The notes: generated from the sequence alone by a model not told the origin. A stretch of 64,000 nt of DNA from Leucocoprinus leucothites (GCA_013368445.1 JAACJO010000016.1:744001-808000), one strand, 5' to 3'. Positions 35,024 through 47,978 are shown, counted from the stretch's first letter. Translations and numbers: made by a program.

Positions 35024-36879
35024 TCATGACGGTGGCACTCGGATTGTGATGTTTTCTACCACATACTCCGAGTCCGCATATCCTAAGGCCTGCGTTAAGA
35101 GCGAACTAAAATAGTCATCAGAATCTGGTCAATAGAAATAAGTTGGAGAGTGCGAACACACCTATTTAACCCAATAACCCTGATGATTTGAGCCGAGTTG
35201 TAGTTGGCCAGTCCCCGACCAACCTCAATCACGTCAGCTTCTGTATATTCCGGACTCCTATTTCCCAGCACTGGATCATCCTCCGAGAATGTAGGGTTGT
35301 CATTCCGTGCACTAGAGCTCTCCGCTCCTTGAGCTGAAGCCGCTTCAGACAAGTTTGTCATGGTCGGGGTCCCCGGTCTCGTAAGACCAAGACCTTTGGC
35401 GTAATTTTCGCGAGCTGCTTCCTGGGATGACGATGACACTACATCACCTTTGGCGATGCAAATCCGGACCGCCTGACCAGAAGCAAAGGCGCCAAGCACT
35501 CCACGGACTCCAACTGCCAGCAACCTTCCTCCAGATTCCCGACGTGATAGGACCAAATGTGCACCTGCATCAATGATCACGCTACCAGAAGGGAACAAGG
35601 TGTGGCTCGTCCAGGATTTAAGGTCACGGAGCGGTGTTGGCGATGCTTTGAAGACTGTATGAGGTGGTCGAGTGATTGAGGGGTGGCCCCTCGTTTCGCC
35701 CACCTGTGTCGAGTTGGCATCAGGCTTCGACATGGTCAATGTGGGACTGTTGCGACCGGAGAGGGGCTCGCGAGGGGTGGAAGGCTCTGAGAGAGCCTTC
35801 CCGGAATTCTGTTGGTGGTATTCGATGACACTCAAGATATTCTCGGGGTGTTTGCTCGAGATGATTGCAGTGGTCACACCGGCAGCGGTAGCAATGTCAG
35901 CCGCGATTAATTTCGTCTCCATTCCACCCGTCCCGAGATTAGACCCTAGCGTGGTCGTACTCACTGTGACAAAATGATATATGAAAGGGGCCGACCTGGA
36001 TATAATAATATACGAACCTTGGCTGCGAATGGCAGACACAGATTCAACTTCTTCTATGAGTTTGGCATTAGGGTCCTTTCGAGGGTTCGCTGTGTATAAC
36101 CCGTCCACGTCTGTCAGAAGGAAGAGATAGTCCGCATGAATCATTGCAGATGTTATAGCAGACAAGGTATCATTGTCGCCGAATTTGATTTCCTGACAAC
36201 GAAAGCGAATTCAACCTTCACAGACAGCTGAAAAACGCTTTGTCACTCACGCTGACAGAGACGGTATCATTTTCATTCACGATAGGAACAACTCCCATAG
36301 ATATGAGTTCTTGGAGGGTATTGACAGCGTTGAGATATCGTGTTCTCTGCATTGGAGTGAGCCTTTTTATAATCGCAGGGAGAAGTTGCAAAGCGAACAT
36401 CAGAGATGTCTCCTCTTGTTAGCAAAACCTGCGCAATAGGTTGCTCTAACTGTCCAAATAGATTGTCCCATAATGCGATCAGTCGTCCTTGTCCAATGGC
36501 AGCCAAAGCCTAAACAAAAAATACGGAAGATAATCCAATAAGCAATCAGATGAGAAAAGGAGTTTAATACGACGCACCTGTTTACCAGAAAGACTTTTGG
36601 GCCGACTAGGCATATCCATCCTCTTCAGTCCAACTCCAATAGCCCCAGAACTGACCAGAACGACCCTATGCCCCTGCCTTCTCAATTGAGTCGCTGTCTC
36701 GACAACCGAAGAAAGGGTTGATAGCAACGGCTGGTGTGTTTGTTCATGGACGATGGAGGAGGTACCTAAACCAATGCATATCGTCAAAATAGAGTCGAGT
36801 CGCCGATCACCGACCTGAACTTACCGAGTTTGATTACAACAGTACATGGAGGTCCGGGTCGCGAGTTTGAGCGCACCAT
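35024..36879 (-). CDS. PRO1: Glutamate 5-kinase with PUA domain
   Basis: First enzyme of proline synthesis from glutamate (ATP-dependent phosphorylation of the gamma-carboxyl). Seven exons (36879-36825, 36765-36578, 36509-36399, 36346-36251, 36192-36018, 35963-35162, 35105-35024) give 502 residues, longer than the roughly 430 of yeast Pro1. Kinase motifs: [64 protein letters not shown] and [20 protein letters not shown]. The C-terminal PUA domain begins around [15 protein letters not shown]. The extra length is a Ser/Pro-rich linker before PUA and a second insert inside it. The last splice was chosen so that the end reads [19 protein letters not shown]. Confidence 0.92.
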
Positions 36880-37563
36880 AGGTGAACACGTAGAACACGG
36901 GGGGATGAGCCTTAAATCCTGAGGTCAGACGCAGAGAAGCGATAAACAGAAAATAGGATTAATCTTACAAACTTTGAATATGTAGTAACACTGTCGGAAT
37001 CAAGCGGTCATGCAGATGCGGCCGAAATCCGCGAGATGATGATACCCTGATAATCAGTAGAGTACTTGAAAGCACCCGGCGCGTGCGGGTATGTATAGAT
37101 GGTCAAGGCAGGTGGTTAAATAGGCTGCGAGTAGATGCGATGTTCTACCATGAGTCATTGAGTCATTAATTCATTAATCAGAAAATTTGTGTGTGTTGTG
37201 ATCTCACCGTAGTTTGCCCTGCGGTTTTTCTCCAAATATTGGTATACGGGACCACATGAACTGAATACCGAGACATGGAATAGCGTGTGCCTTTCGAATG
37301 TGGAAGCCGCAGATAGATAGATTTGGTAGACCAATTGACAACATTATCGATCAAAACATTATTATTTGCTCTCTGATTGATCAGTCTAATGACACTTGCT
37401 GGGTTTCTGCAAGGGTTAGAATTTAACAGGCATTATCCCGAGGATGGTTTCACGAGAACAGCAGAATGGATTTCTCATCGTACAGTAGTGAAATACACGT
37501 CCAAGGATAACATGTAGATCGAGCTCGTCTTTACACTCAGAATAAGCAGGTTTTCCCTTCAGC
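36880..37563. other. Intergenic, glutamate kinase promoter and His-rich gene 3' side
   Basis: No gene recognised. A small imperfect tandem run of GAGTCATT/AATTCATT units lies around 37152-37180. Confidence 0.5.
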
Positions 37564-38445
37564 TCAATCATGCCCGTGGTGGTGGTGTCCATGATGAGTA
37601 TGTCCGTAGTGGTATTTGTTCCCGTTATGAGGTTCTTGCCCGTGGTGTTCATGATGATGGTAGTCGCGCCTGTGGTTGTGTTCATGCCCATGGTAGTGTT
37701 CGTGTCCGCGATGATGCTCATGTCCTTGATGATGCTCGTGGTCATGGTGGTGTTCATGACCGCGGTGATCTCTGCGACCGAGTTCATGATGACTATGGTG
37801 ATACCCATGCTGGTGGTCATGGTCACGCTCGTGATGATGCTCTTGCCCATGGTGGCGATCTGGTCCGTGGCGGTATTCGTGCTCGCGGGCTTCATGATGG
37901 TGTTCGTGTCCGTGGTGCCTATGGTGTCCAGGTCCATGGTGATGTTCATGCCCGTGGTGCCCATGATGCCAATGGTCATGTCCGTGGTCATGTCCCTCAC
38001 CATGATGGCTATGATGACGGTGATGATCTCTGCGATTATGGTGTTCATGATGACCATGGAATCCGGGATGGTGTCCATGATGATGTCCATGGTCATGATC
38101 ATAGTGACCGTGTTGACCATGATGACCGTGTTCTTCCGATGACTGCATAGGGAAAGTATGAGGTTACCCCTCTCTCGGCTTTAAAGACATGGATAGTCGT
38201 CTCACCTCCCGAGTATCTAAATCAAAAACATCACGCGTGTCGAGCTGATCAGGCTCGGCCCGCGCTTCAAGCCCGTAAGCGCCATCACGGCGTTCGAAGT
38301 CCAGATCGGGTTCGATGTAGCGAATGTCGAACTCGTAAGTGGAACGCTCAGCAAGACCCGTGGAGCCATCTTCCGTAGGCAATGCTAAGATGGTTCCGGC
38401 ACCAGCAAGAGCAGCCAAAAGGACAAATCCAGGCGTAATCTGCAT
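37564..38445 (-). CDS. Secreted histidine-rich protein
   Basis: Two exons, 38445-38206 and 38142-37564, give 272 residues. A signal peptide (MQITPGFVLLAALAGAGTILA) is followed by about 60 acidic residues with several Lys/Arg-Arg and Glu-Arg pairs that could be processing sites. The tail of about 190 residues is built from irregular Gly-His-Glu/Asp-His-His units; by my count nearly half of it is histidine. No cysteines are visible in the tail. Such a composition should bind Zn, Ni, Cu or Co ions, suggesting an extracellular metal scavenger or buffer, but this is inference from composition. The repeat pattern also keeps the opposite strand open, which is a shadow. Confidence 0.78.
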
Positions 38446-39854
38446 CTTGTGTTTCTATTCGACAGAGAGCATTAGTTTGATTGGAGGATGCCGCTAATAA
38501 GTCCCACCCACTCGTGAAGAGAATAAAAAAGGGAGATAGAGGCGTTAGCGAAGAATTTGGGACCAGCCCTTGAATGGTTCCTGTCAAATTTACAACAGTG
38601 AGGAGTCGTTCATAGACAATTTCATGATAAAAGCTTAGGACTTACAGAGAGTGAGAGAGGATGCACCAGGCACTCTAGAGAACGAGACTAGCAGCATAAT
38701 GGGTCTTTATAGCTTGACCGTCAGATGTGTGGAGCCAGACAGGTATGTTGTCAGGCGGCATATCTAGGTGTCCAGGCCGGGATACCAAGTATACGTTTCC
38801 GGCACACCGGCCAGTCATGAAACAGAGCTGAAGCTATAGAAACTAACACCATGACTATAGAGTACTTCTGAAAAGGTAAAGGAAGTCGGGTTAGGCCCTG
38901 TTAAACCATTATATCGGACAATGAACCAATATGGTGCCGTATATAAGCCAGAGAGCACTCTATTTCCCGATTTCAACGTCATTGCTCATTGTTAACTGCA
39001 GACCATCAACGATATGCAACTTGTTAACTTCCGAGTGTGCTTGGGTGTTAAAGAAAGCGAACGGACTCTCCACAGAGCTATCCAAATGGCCCTATCTGGT
39101 CGTAAGGAGAGTGGCTAGGGTCGACAGAGACGCGAAACTTGTTAGATGGCGGAGCACTGACACCGAAGCGCTGGAGTATGATGAAGGATCAATTTCAAAA
39201 GGAGTCGGAGTTGTTTGTATCTGCATTTGCCAAATCTACTGCACCGCCACCCACTACCAAGAGGAAACGATCAGTTGTCCCAGGTTGCTCCCAACCCATC
39301 GTCGGAGTGGATCAGACAAATAATAAATTTCTCAAGTTCTCTGTAGGCTGTCCCTCGGTCAACGTCAAAGCATGATACAAAGACCGTGGGCCCCTCATGA
39401 TTAAAATCATTAAATCCTCAACCTGAAGGTCTTTCCATTACACGAGGAGTATTGTACGTCCAACTCAGCCTGATCACGCATTTGTCACATTTTGCGTATC
39501 GCCATGGTCCAAGTCGGTTTCCAACGAGTCGTGGACTGTTGCCCCTTTGCGGCCATGCTGTTTGGTCACTTTTAAGATGAACCCAATTACTAACAGGCTG
39601 GTGATCAGATGACAAAAGACCTTGAATGCTACCTGGGAGAATACACCAATTAATAGCGATGAAGCTTTGAAGGCTCAAAGTAGAGTAGTACAGACTCCGA
39701 GGTCTCGTTACCAATGACCAGTAGATGGGCACTGCATCAGTGAAACGCATAAACCATACTTGTGAAAGAGTATTAGGGGGATGAAGGCATAGATCACTAA
39801 GAGATACGCAGTCATGCCCGTGTAGTTGTTGTGGACAAGCATTCATCACTATAA
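38446..39854. other. Intergenic, His-rich gene promoter and P450-2 3' side
   Basis: Plus-strand frames at 38931-39375 encode lysine-rich peptide such as MKDQFQKESELFVSAFAKST. They look somewhat protein-like but have no start context, exon partner or family I recognise; possibly a gene remnant. Confidence 0.4.
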
Positions 39855-42223
39855 TCATGGTTCCAGAGGACGCACGATCAAAGGCATCTGGTTCGCGTTG
39901 TTAGGATCTGTCCTCAAGACCGGTCTTGTCACTATCTCTGGCTTTTGAAGGATATCTGAATGGGGTACTGCGAGGTCAATGTCGAACGCTCGGACCAGCG
40001 TGAACAGCAACGCCTTAATTCTACGAATCAGATCAGTAAGACTTGTATCGGTTGAACATTGAGGAAACGCTAGCTTAATGACGCACTCTACGATGGAAAA
40101 TCGGTAGCCGATGCACGCCCCTGGTCCTTTTGAGAACGTCAGGACATTCCCCCATACGCCTGGAATACCTCCAGCAGCCCGAGGAACTGAAATCCATCTT
40201 GAAGGACTGTAGCGCCTTCAGCTCGAAAAACGCCACCCAGATAAGATAAAGTTATCTCACTTGAACTCCAGCGCATCCTCCCCCCAAATTTCTTCTGAGG
40301 TATTGATGAGGGCGATGGGGATTCCAATATTCTGGCCTTTGACAATTCTTTCTTCAGGTTAGTTCAAATTCTCCGGATCCAGTACTCGTTGTAAGCTGGA
40401 GATGCTCACCGAAGGTGATAATGCGCCTTTCCGTTGCGATCGATTACAGGTTTTTCTAAAGGAAGTACATCATCTGAGGTTGCCACGCGTGAATTTGCTG
40501 AAACCGGACAATGTAGGCGAAGCGTTTCCCGGACGACTGCATCAAGATATGGGAGGGCGTTGAGATCATCCATGGTTGGACTGTCTGTAGAAACAGTTGA
40601 CAGTTCTTCTCGAAGTTTCACTTGGATCTCCTTGCCCTTGGCCAGTGCATATAGAGCCCAAGTCGTTGCGGTGCTAATGAACAGCCTCAGTATGGATTTC
40701 ATTCTTTTGGCGATTGATCATTACCCCGTTGTCTCATGTCCGGCCAGAACGAACGTAGGTATCTCTGGGTCACAGATGAGCGTTGGGCAAGAAGAAGAAG
40801 AAAAGTTGTCACTCACGGGCAACGACCTCTTCATCAGTCAGTCTTTGGTGATCTGGTATGTCTGTCCCGGTATTGGCATGCAACAGGAGAGATAACAAGT
40901 TGTTCCCCACAGGCTCATTCCCCAGCTTCGTTGACGTTGATAGCATGATCTCATGTTTGCGTTCTTGGAGTAATTTTCTCCCGATTCCAAACATGATATC
41001 TCTTGCTTTCATTCTCTCTGTATCACGGTCCGCCGGCTTCAACGGAATACTTGAAATCAGCAGGTTGCTAATGAGATATAAAGGCTCACCAACCAAAAAC
41101 CTCAGCAATGGGAACTCGGGGCGAAGCATTGCAACGAATGTTGAAAATTTAGCTCGAACCCCAACTTTGAAAATGCCGGCAAATGCTTGTGACAACTCGT
41201 TCTGGTGATTCGGATCCTCCGACAGTGCTTCAAGATTATATCCAAAACCTAAAATCTTGTTGGCATTGGTCCTAAGCGAATACTTGCCAACAGTTACTCA
41301 CCTGCCTCGCCAATGACATCCAGTGCCGTCTTGCAGAGCCAAGACAAAGCATCGACCCTAGCCTCCCCATTATTCGCATTTGCCCGTGCCATCCATATAT
41401 CCCTGAGCTTTATAGTAGATCTTAGCGTAAGCCCGAGTGCCAAGGAGCAAGGAAAGGTTGATTACCCGAATAGCCTTCTCAAGAAAAGTCACTGTGAGCT
41501 CTCGAATTTGAAGCGGGCCGAATGCAGGATTCTAGTTTCAATGTTGTTAACTCTTCGGAAGGTGCTGATAGGGGATCAGGGATTCACCATAATTCTACGC
41601 TATGAGTTTTTGACCCAATGGTTAATCAGCTTATGGTTGGCTTTGGGGATGTCATTGTGTGACGCTTACCTGCCTCTTATGAACATCATCCTCTACGAGT
41701 AGAACGCCTGGCGAAATCCGGCTCAACAACTTATAAATTAAGAAGTTTGATCCACTCACCATCCCCGACCACCTTCCTGATGTTGTGAGTGATAACCTCA
41801 GGTTTCTTGTATGTATAACAATTCATGAGAATATGGTTGATCGCCTTCAAATCCATAGTATATATGCGATTGCCAGGCTACATCGCCATCGCCCCCCATC
41901 AGTGCAAACTATCTTCACGCGGGCTGACGCACCCAGAGAATGCCTTTGTATTTAATCGTCGGACCATATTCCTTGATCCATTGTCGATGTAACTCCACCT
42001 GATTCTATCACCGATATGCAAAATAAGCATTAAAAAATCCGAAATATAGTAGCTTAATTACCTTGGATCTGAGAATCTGGAGGGTATTGCCAAACAGTAA
42101 ACTAGGGCTTGGCGGTCCTGGAAGGTCCTCAACGGGTGACTTGGGTGCGACATTGATCCAGTAAAACAGTCCGTAGCATCCGAGCACCACAACAAAAGTC
42201 GAAGTGAGCACTTGCAGTGACAT
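39855..42223 (-). CDS. Cytochrome P450 (P450-2)
   Basis: Paralogue of P450-1, 558 residues from 13 exons (42223-42062, 41998-41933, 41877-41760, 41707-41670, 41599-41588, 41531-41466, 41407-41302, 41248-40817, 40764-40725, 40673-40410, 40347-40261, 40206-40087, 40020-39855). N-terminal helix and DLPGPPSPSLLFGN; I-helix [18 protein letters not shown]; ExxR RETLRLHCP; haem loop [14 protein letters not shown]. Most exon lengths equal those of P450-1, including the 12-base microexon (41599-41588, RRIM). One intron of P450-1 has no counterpart: its place is bridged by in-frame coding sequence (VGEPLYLISNLLIS), giving the largest exon, 432 bases. First of three tandem minus-strand P450s. Substrate unknown. 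Confidence 0.92.
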
Positions 42224-42635
42224 GGATGAGGATGACAGGAGACAAGATCAAATGTCAAAGGAACTCGAGAATAGCTAGTCCTCATACTGGCCTGCATTAT
42301 ATGAAATGCTGACCGTGATTAGCACCCTCCGCAGTAAGTACCTTGAAGGTACCTTCTCTGGTATAGTCCTAGATCATAATCAGTTCCTGAAAGTGATGCT
42401 GCCACCAATTTGACACTTCATCGATCATCAAGGACCGAACTGGCCACATGCAATCCATTTCAAAACACCGCGCAGGAGTCAATGTCAGGTTATTATTGTC
42501 CGACACAACCGAGCTGCATTTCACTGTTATGAAGATAGAAAAGATATATTCCATGTTAGAGTAGGGAGATCAATTATAACCTTATAGGTAAGAGACTTGG
42601 CACTACCCGAAAAGGGCTTTGAACCATATTGGTGG
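42224..42635. other. Intergenic between P450-2 and P450-3
   Basis: Promoter of P450-2 and 3' flank of P450-3; nothing else seen. Confidence 0.5.
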
Positions 42636-44952
42636 TCAAGTAGCGACTGGCCGAACGAGTAAAGGAAGTTGGTTTGTGCCATCTGTTCTGAGGAACGGAC
42701 GAATCACGAATTCGGATTGTTTAACAATATCAGCCGCTGGAACAGCCAGTTCGAATTCAAAGGCTCGAATTAGAGTAAAGAGCAAGGCCTTCATTCTGCA
42801 ATATCATCCACTCCGACGTTAGGTTGAACAAGATCAAATAAACTGAAGCCGACTCACTCAGTAAGAGCAAATCGATAACCAATACACGCACGAGGGCCTC
42901 CTAAGAAAGTGAGCGTATTTCCCCAGACGCCCGGTATTGCTACTGCTGCTTCGGGAGGCGCCTTCCATCTATCAGGACTAGAATGTATATTAGTGAGCGA
43001 ACGTCAATTAAAAAAATCCTGCAATTTACTTGAACTTTCCAGCGTCCTCCCCCCAGATGGATGGCAGCCGGTTGACCACTGCTAGGGACATGAGCACAGT
43101 TTGTCCTTTACGTATTCTGGTAATCAGATAGACCAAAATCAATACTCGGTAGTTGGGCATAATGGAAAGACATACCGCAACTCATGGTGCGCAATTCCAA
43201 GGGTATCAACGACCGGCGTTTGGAGCGGTAAAATATCATCATCAACTGGGAGGCGCATTGTTGATGGAGCGGGAGCATGAAATCGTAGAGTTTCCCGGAC
43301 AACGGCATCGAGGTACGGAAGAGAGTTGAGTTCATCCATACTAGCGTTCTCTGTCGAGACAGCAAGCAGCTCGTCGCGTAACTTTGACTGCATTGAAGCA
43401 TCTTGTGCGAGGGAAAACAGTGCCCATGCTGTAGCTGTACTGGTATAAACAATCAGCATTGAATTTACTTGGGGGAAGATAAACCAACCTTGTCGTTTCG
43501 TGCCCAGCAACGATGAATGTTGGGATTTCTGCACGTCATGAGTTCTCAGATGACAAGCTCTATTTATCATATGTGACGTACGAGCTAGGACCTGGTCTTC
43601 GGGCAGCCTTTGGTCACCTGCGTCGTCTGCATTTGCGCGGACAAGAAGCGACAAAATGTCTTTCACCTCATACTTCTCTTGCTCAGAAACTCGTGGATCG
43701 AATGAAGATTCCCGCTCCTTCAGGAGTTGCTTTCCAATACGGTTCAAAGTATCCTTGGCTCTTTCTGTTTCTTTTTCCGCGCCGAGATCGGAAGGCTAAG
43801 TTTTCATGAGATCTTGAAAAGGAAAGGGGTTATCGAGAGGGACATGCCAGAAAACGTGCTCCGAACGGAATAACCGATTTGATGAGGCGAATGATGCCGG
43901 GTTTCGCCCCAGTCTTGAACATGGTTTTGAAGGCTTCATGGAGCTCGTTCGTCTTTTCGTCCGAGAGCGAGTCGAATTTGTAGCCAAATCCTATTGTATA
44001 TCAGTCTGGAAGATCTGAAATCGGAAAACTGATCAAACCTGTTTCTCCGATGATGTCTAGGGTTGCCCGACTGAGCCCGGATAGTATATCAATTCGTTTC
44101 GCCTCTCCGTTGTTCTGCTGGATTTGATTGGACCACATATCTCTCAGCTGAAATAGGTCAGTAATATGCCTTGGAAGAAAATCTCAGCTGGACTACCTTG
44201 ATAGACGTATCGAGGAATACCTCGGTAAACTTCGAGATCTCATGTGGCGAGAAGGCAGGATTCTGAAACGGACATCAGCCGGAAGAACTGCTACTAGTAA
44301 TAGCTTAAAGACAGCTCACTAGAATTTTTCTCTTTGAAAACACAACGCGTAGAAGATGTCAGGTCACACGACAAGTCAGAAACATAATTCATACCTGTTT
44401 CCGATGAGCATCTGAGTCAACGAGCACGAGACCTGAAAAGAGAGGATAAGTGATGTTATTTGGCGTTAAAAGGCAACATACCTGGCCCAAGTAAGTCTAT
44501 TAAATTACGCGAAAAGGTTGTTGGCTTCTGCCATTTGCCAGCATCTCTTTTCAGAATGTGGCTAATAGCTTTGACGTCTGCGGTAAACAACCATTCTTCC
44601 TATGGATCGAGGCAAATAGTAGTTAGGTCTCTTTGCTACCAATGTCAAGATGTGGCTCACCCCGAACGCAGCCCTAAATTTGAAAGTTATTCCATGTTCC
44701 TCAACAAACTGATTATGCGTTATGTTGGGATCCTAAGAAGTGGCCCTGTTGGAGTGTAGAACAAATGGAGTGATAAAGGCGTACTGTAAGCATCATCTCC
44801 TTCATATTTCCGAGGAGGATATTTCGGCTTATGGGGCCAGGCATATACCTCATTGGTGAGGTGAGGTAACGACTTAAAGCATCATAAGCCTTGTAAAGCA
44901 GGTACAGAGCAACAGTCGCTCCGAGAGGACCAGAAAGTCGGGAAACAGGCAT
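42636..44952 (-). CDS. Cytochrome P450 (P450-3)
   Basis: Third family member, about 530 residues, intact by hand splicing. Start [20 protein letters not shown] and [15 protein letters not shown]; middle [20 protein letters not shown]-helix [18 protein letters not shown]; Exx[10 protein letters not shown]; haem loop [13 protein letters not shown]; end [21 protein letters not shown]. It keeps the 12-base microexon (44331-44320, RKIL). At the end of the exon coding for FGARFL, no GT donor fits the frame; the exon must end CTG followed by GCATGT (43847-43846), i.e. a GC-AG intron, where the paralogues have GTAAGT or GTACGT. More diverged from P450-1 than P450-2 and -4 are. Confidence 0.88.
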
Positions 44953-45635
44953 GTCGAAGAGGCTGACCGAGGAAGAGTGGCCAAAGGAACCTTTTAATAG
45001 TTGAATAATGCATTTTAGCCTTCACTACGTCAGAGTGCACCTTTGGGGAAAAGAAGTCAATAAATTGAATCAATGACTTCATATGCAATAGATACTTGTC
45101 CGCAACGGGACGCTCAGCGTAGATTCCCGAAGTGAGTCACAGGCCCAGCCGCCGCCGAGGTGATGAGGTTTGTTCCGTCTCAAGGTCAAAGTACAGAAGT
45201 GGCAGATCTACTCTGATCATCTTGCAGCCCAGTATGCCGAACGCTCATCGAATTCCTGAAGATGTCCGACATGGAGATCATTCTATACAGCAAGACGAAA
45301 AACAACAAGCAAGTCCTGGCTATTAGCAGAATTGGGGGATGGTGATGGGTGTTGTGCCCGTGGGAACCAACAGAAGACCCGTAGCTACCCGACTCTCTGA
45401 ATTGTGAAACCCGCATATGATTCGAGATGATGCTCACCGAAGCTAAATTCTGGGAGCATTCGGAGAAGTAAGAGTTTCATATATTTGAAATTTCTCAATG
45501 TCAAAACATGGGTCGATATCGAGTAAATTCATTAGTCGGATTAGACTATCTCTTCAAGTGATCACAGTATGGTGTTTAGTAGTCTACATCAATCAGTACC
45601 CAAGTCTGACTACGAGAAACCACGCATCAGATAAC
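44953..45635. other. Intergenic between P450-3 and P450-4
   Basis: Promoter of P450-3 and 3' flank of P450-4. No other gene recognised. Confidence 0.5.
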
Positions 45636-47978
45636 CTATGAATCTAGTGGAACTGCTTTGATTATCACAGGTAGCTGGTTGGCATTGTTAGGGTCGGTTC
45701 TCAGTACAGGCCGTGTTACAACTTCTGACTTGGGAACGATGTCATCGTGCGATACGGCAAGCTCGAAGTCGAAGGCTCGAATTAATGTGAACAGAAGTGC
45801 CTTCATCCTGCGGTGGGTATTCGTATAAGCTCTCCAGACAAAGAATGCTGATGAAAATCTGCCATACTCTACCAAGGAGAATCGATAGCCAATACATGCC
45901 CGTGGGCCTCCCAAAAAAGTCATCAGATTTCCCCAGATGCCCGGTATACTTCCAGCAGCACGAGGAACCGAGTTCCACCTCATAGGGCTAAACAGAATTG
46001 TGGATTCATTTCATAAACATCTGAAAGGGAGGACGTACTTGAAGTCTTTAGCATCTTCACCCCAGATCTTGTCAGAGGTATTGATAAGAGCCAGAGGTAT
46101 CATGACAGTTTGCCCTTTATTCATTCTGGTGCAGGGTTGTCTCAGAAACGGACTAACAAAGACGAGGAGCTGCTCACTTGATGTGGTCATACACCTTGCC
46201 CGTACGGTCTACTACAGGGTCATCCAAGGGAAGGATGTCATCTTCCATAGAAATTCGTAACGTTGAGGTGACTGGCGAATAGAGTCGAAGGGTTTCCCGA
46301 ATAACAGCATCAAGATACGGTAGAGAGTTGAGTTCATCCATGGTAGGATTATCCGTCGAAATTGTTAACAATTCTTCGCGCAGCTTGGCTTGTATATCCT
46401 TGTCTCTGGTAAGAGCGTACAACGCCCATGTGGTCGCTGTGCTGGAGAACCTTTTTCAGATGCTTGACATCGATATACCGATCGAGCATACCTGGTTGTT
46501 TCATGACCAGCAACGATAAAGGTCGGGATTTCTTTGCCATCCCAAAGTCAGCGAAGATGCCGAAATAGTAATAAAAACGAGATCTTACGTGCTACAACTT
46601 CTTCATCACTCATTTGCTGATGACTGGGCAAATCCGCGGCGGTGTTGGCACGAACGAGAAGTGAGAGAATATCATTGGCCCCAGTTCCCTTCTTCTTTGA
46701 CGCGATGTCGCCTTTCCGCTCTTGAAGCAGCTCCTTTCCGATCCGAAGCATTATATTTTTCGCTCTCTTTGACTCAGCGTCGCGGCTTGCCGGCTATGAT
46801 CATGGTGAATCGACGCAGTACAAATACGTCCCTTAGAGCAATAACGTACCAAAAAGCGTAATATGGGAACGATCCCTCTAAGAAGAGCAGCGAAGCTAGG
46901 TCGTGCTCCCACTTTGAACATGACCGCAAAAGCTTCAGCTAATTCATTACGGCGACCCGTATTTTCTGAGAGGGATCCAAATTCATAACCGAAACCTGGT
47001 GAGGGCCATGAACATGGTTTTGACATCCTGCGATATTTGGTTGGAGGCCTTACCTGCTTCCCCGATGACATCCAGCGTCGTCCTGCTTAGCCAAGAAAGA
47101 GCATCTACCCGTGCTTTTCCATCACCCACTTGCAGTTTAGCGATCCAGGCGTCTCTTAGCTGTGAGCGTAACATTGAGCTGATCAGGCCGTGTCTCTTTT
47201 TTATGAGTTCATGTGACGCACCTGGGTAGCCTTCTCAATAAATATACCGGTTAGCTCTCGAATCTGAAGCGGCCCAAAGGCTGGATTCTGAGTTGCAATG
47301 CCGTCACCAGAAATTCTTTAGTCAAAATGAAGCTGTAAACGTACTAGGATTTTGCGCTATGAGCGGCCCACGTCAGAATCGGACGAGGACCAAGGGCGTC
47401 ATAATAGCAGAGCTTCTGACCTGATTCTTGTGCATGTCTCCCTCCGTGAGCAAAACACCTTGGTACGGTTCAACTGAAATGCATCGAGAGGAATGTGTTG
47501 AAACATGCGCACCTTCGCCTAAAACTCTCCTAAGATTGTACGTTGCAGCCTCTGGCTTTTGATATGTGTAGTTATTCATGAGGATGTAGTTGATAGCCTT
47601 CAGATCCGAAGTATAGAGACGACTTCGCTAGCAAGGTTGGTGCCAGGAACATGAGTAGAGTCACAAGCAAAGCGGTACTGTCAGCACTCACGCCGAAAAG
47701 ACCTTTGTATCTGAAGGTTGCTCCATACTTCCGAACCCATTCTCTGTGCAAATCCAATTGATTCTGTGATCAAGTTTTGTTATTTTCAAACCAAAACCCT
47801 GTTCAATGGGGGTACGCACCGCGTCGAAGAGTTGGAGGAAGTTCCCAAAAAAGGGGTTTGAGCTCGGAGGACCAGGAAAATTATGGAATGGTGAGGTCAC
47901 TTCATTATAGACTAGCTTGAAGATATAGTATACTCCTGTGGCTAGGACAAGTGTGAGAAGGAAGGACGCGGCTGACAT
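45636..47978 (-). CDS. Cytochrome P450 (P450-4)
   Basis: Fourth family member, about 540 residues. Start [20 protein letters not shown] and [14 protein letters not shown]; then [52 protein letters not shown]-free linker, and the core [20 protein letters not shown]. Haem loop [18 protein letters not shown]; end [21 protein letters not shown]. The 12-base microexon is 47356-47345 (RKIL). Of the tandem three it is closest in its N-terminal membrane segment to P450-1. Its start codon lies only about 245 bases from a decayed WD40 gene, suggesting that the P450 array reached and truncated that locus. The DEELSL wording marks no motif; the linker between exons was not resolved base by base. Confidence 0.88.

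Noticed and set aside
37570..38142. Long plus-strand frame of Met/Val-rich peptide.
   Set aside because: It is the antisense shadow of the His-rich repeat (CAT/ATG periodicity) with no exon partner or sensible protein.
38931..39375. Plus-strand frames with lysine-rich peptide (MKDQFQKESELFVSAFAKST).
   Set aside because: Protein-like composition but no recognisable family and no connected exons; noted only as a possible remnant.
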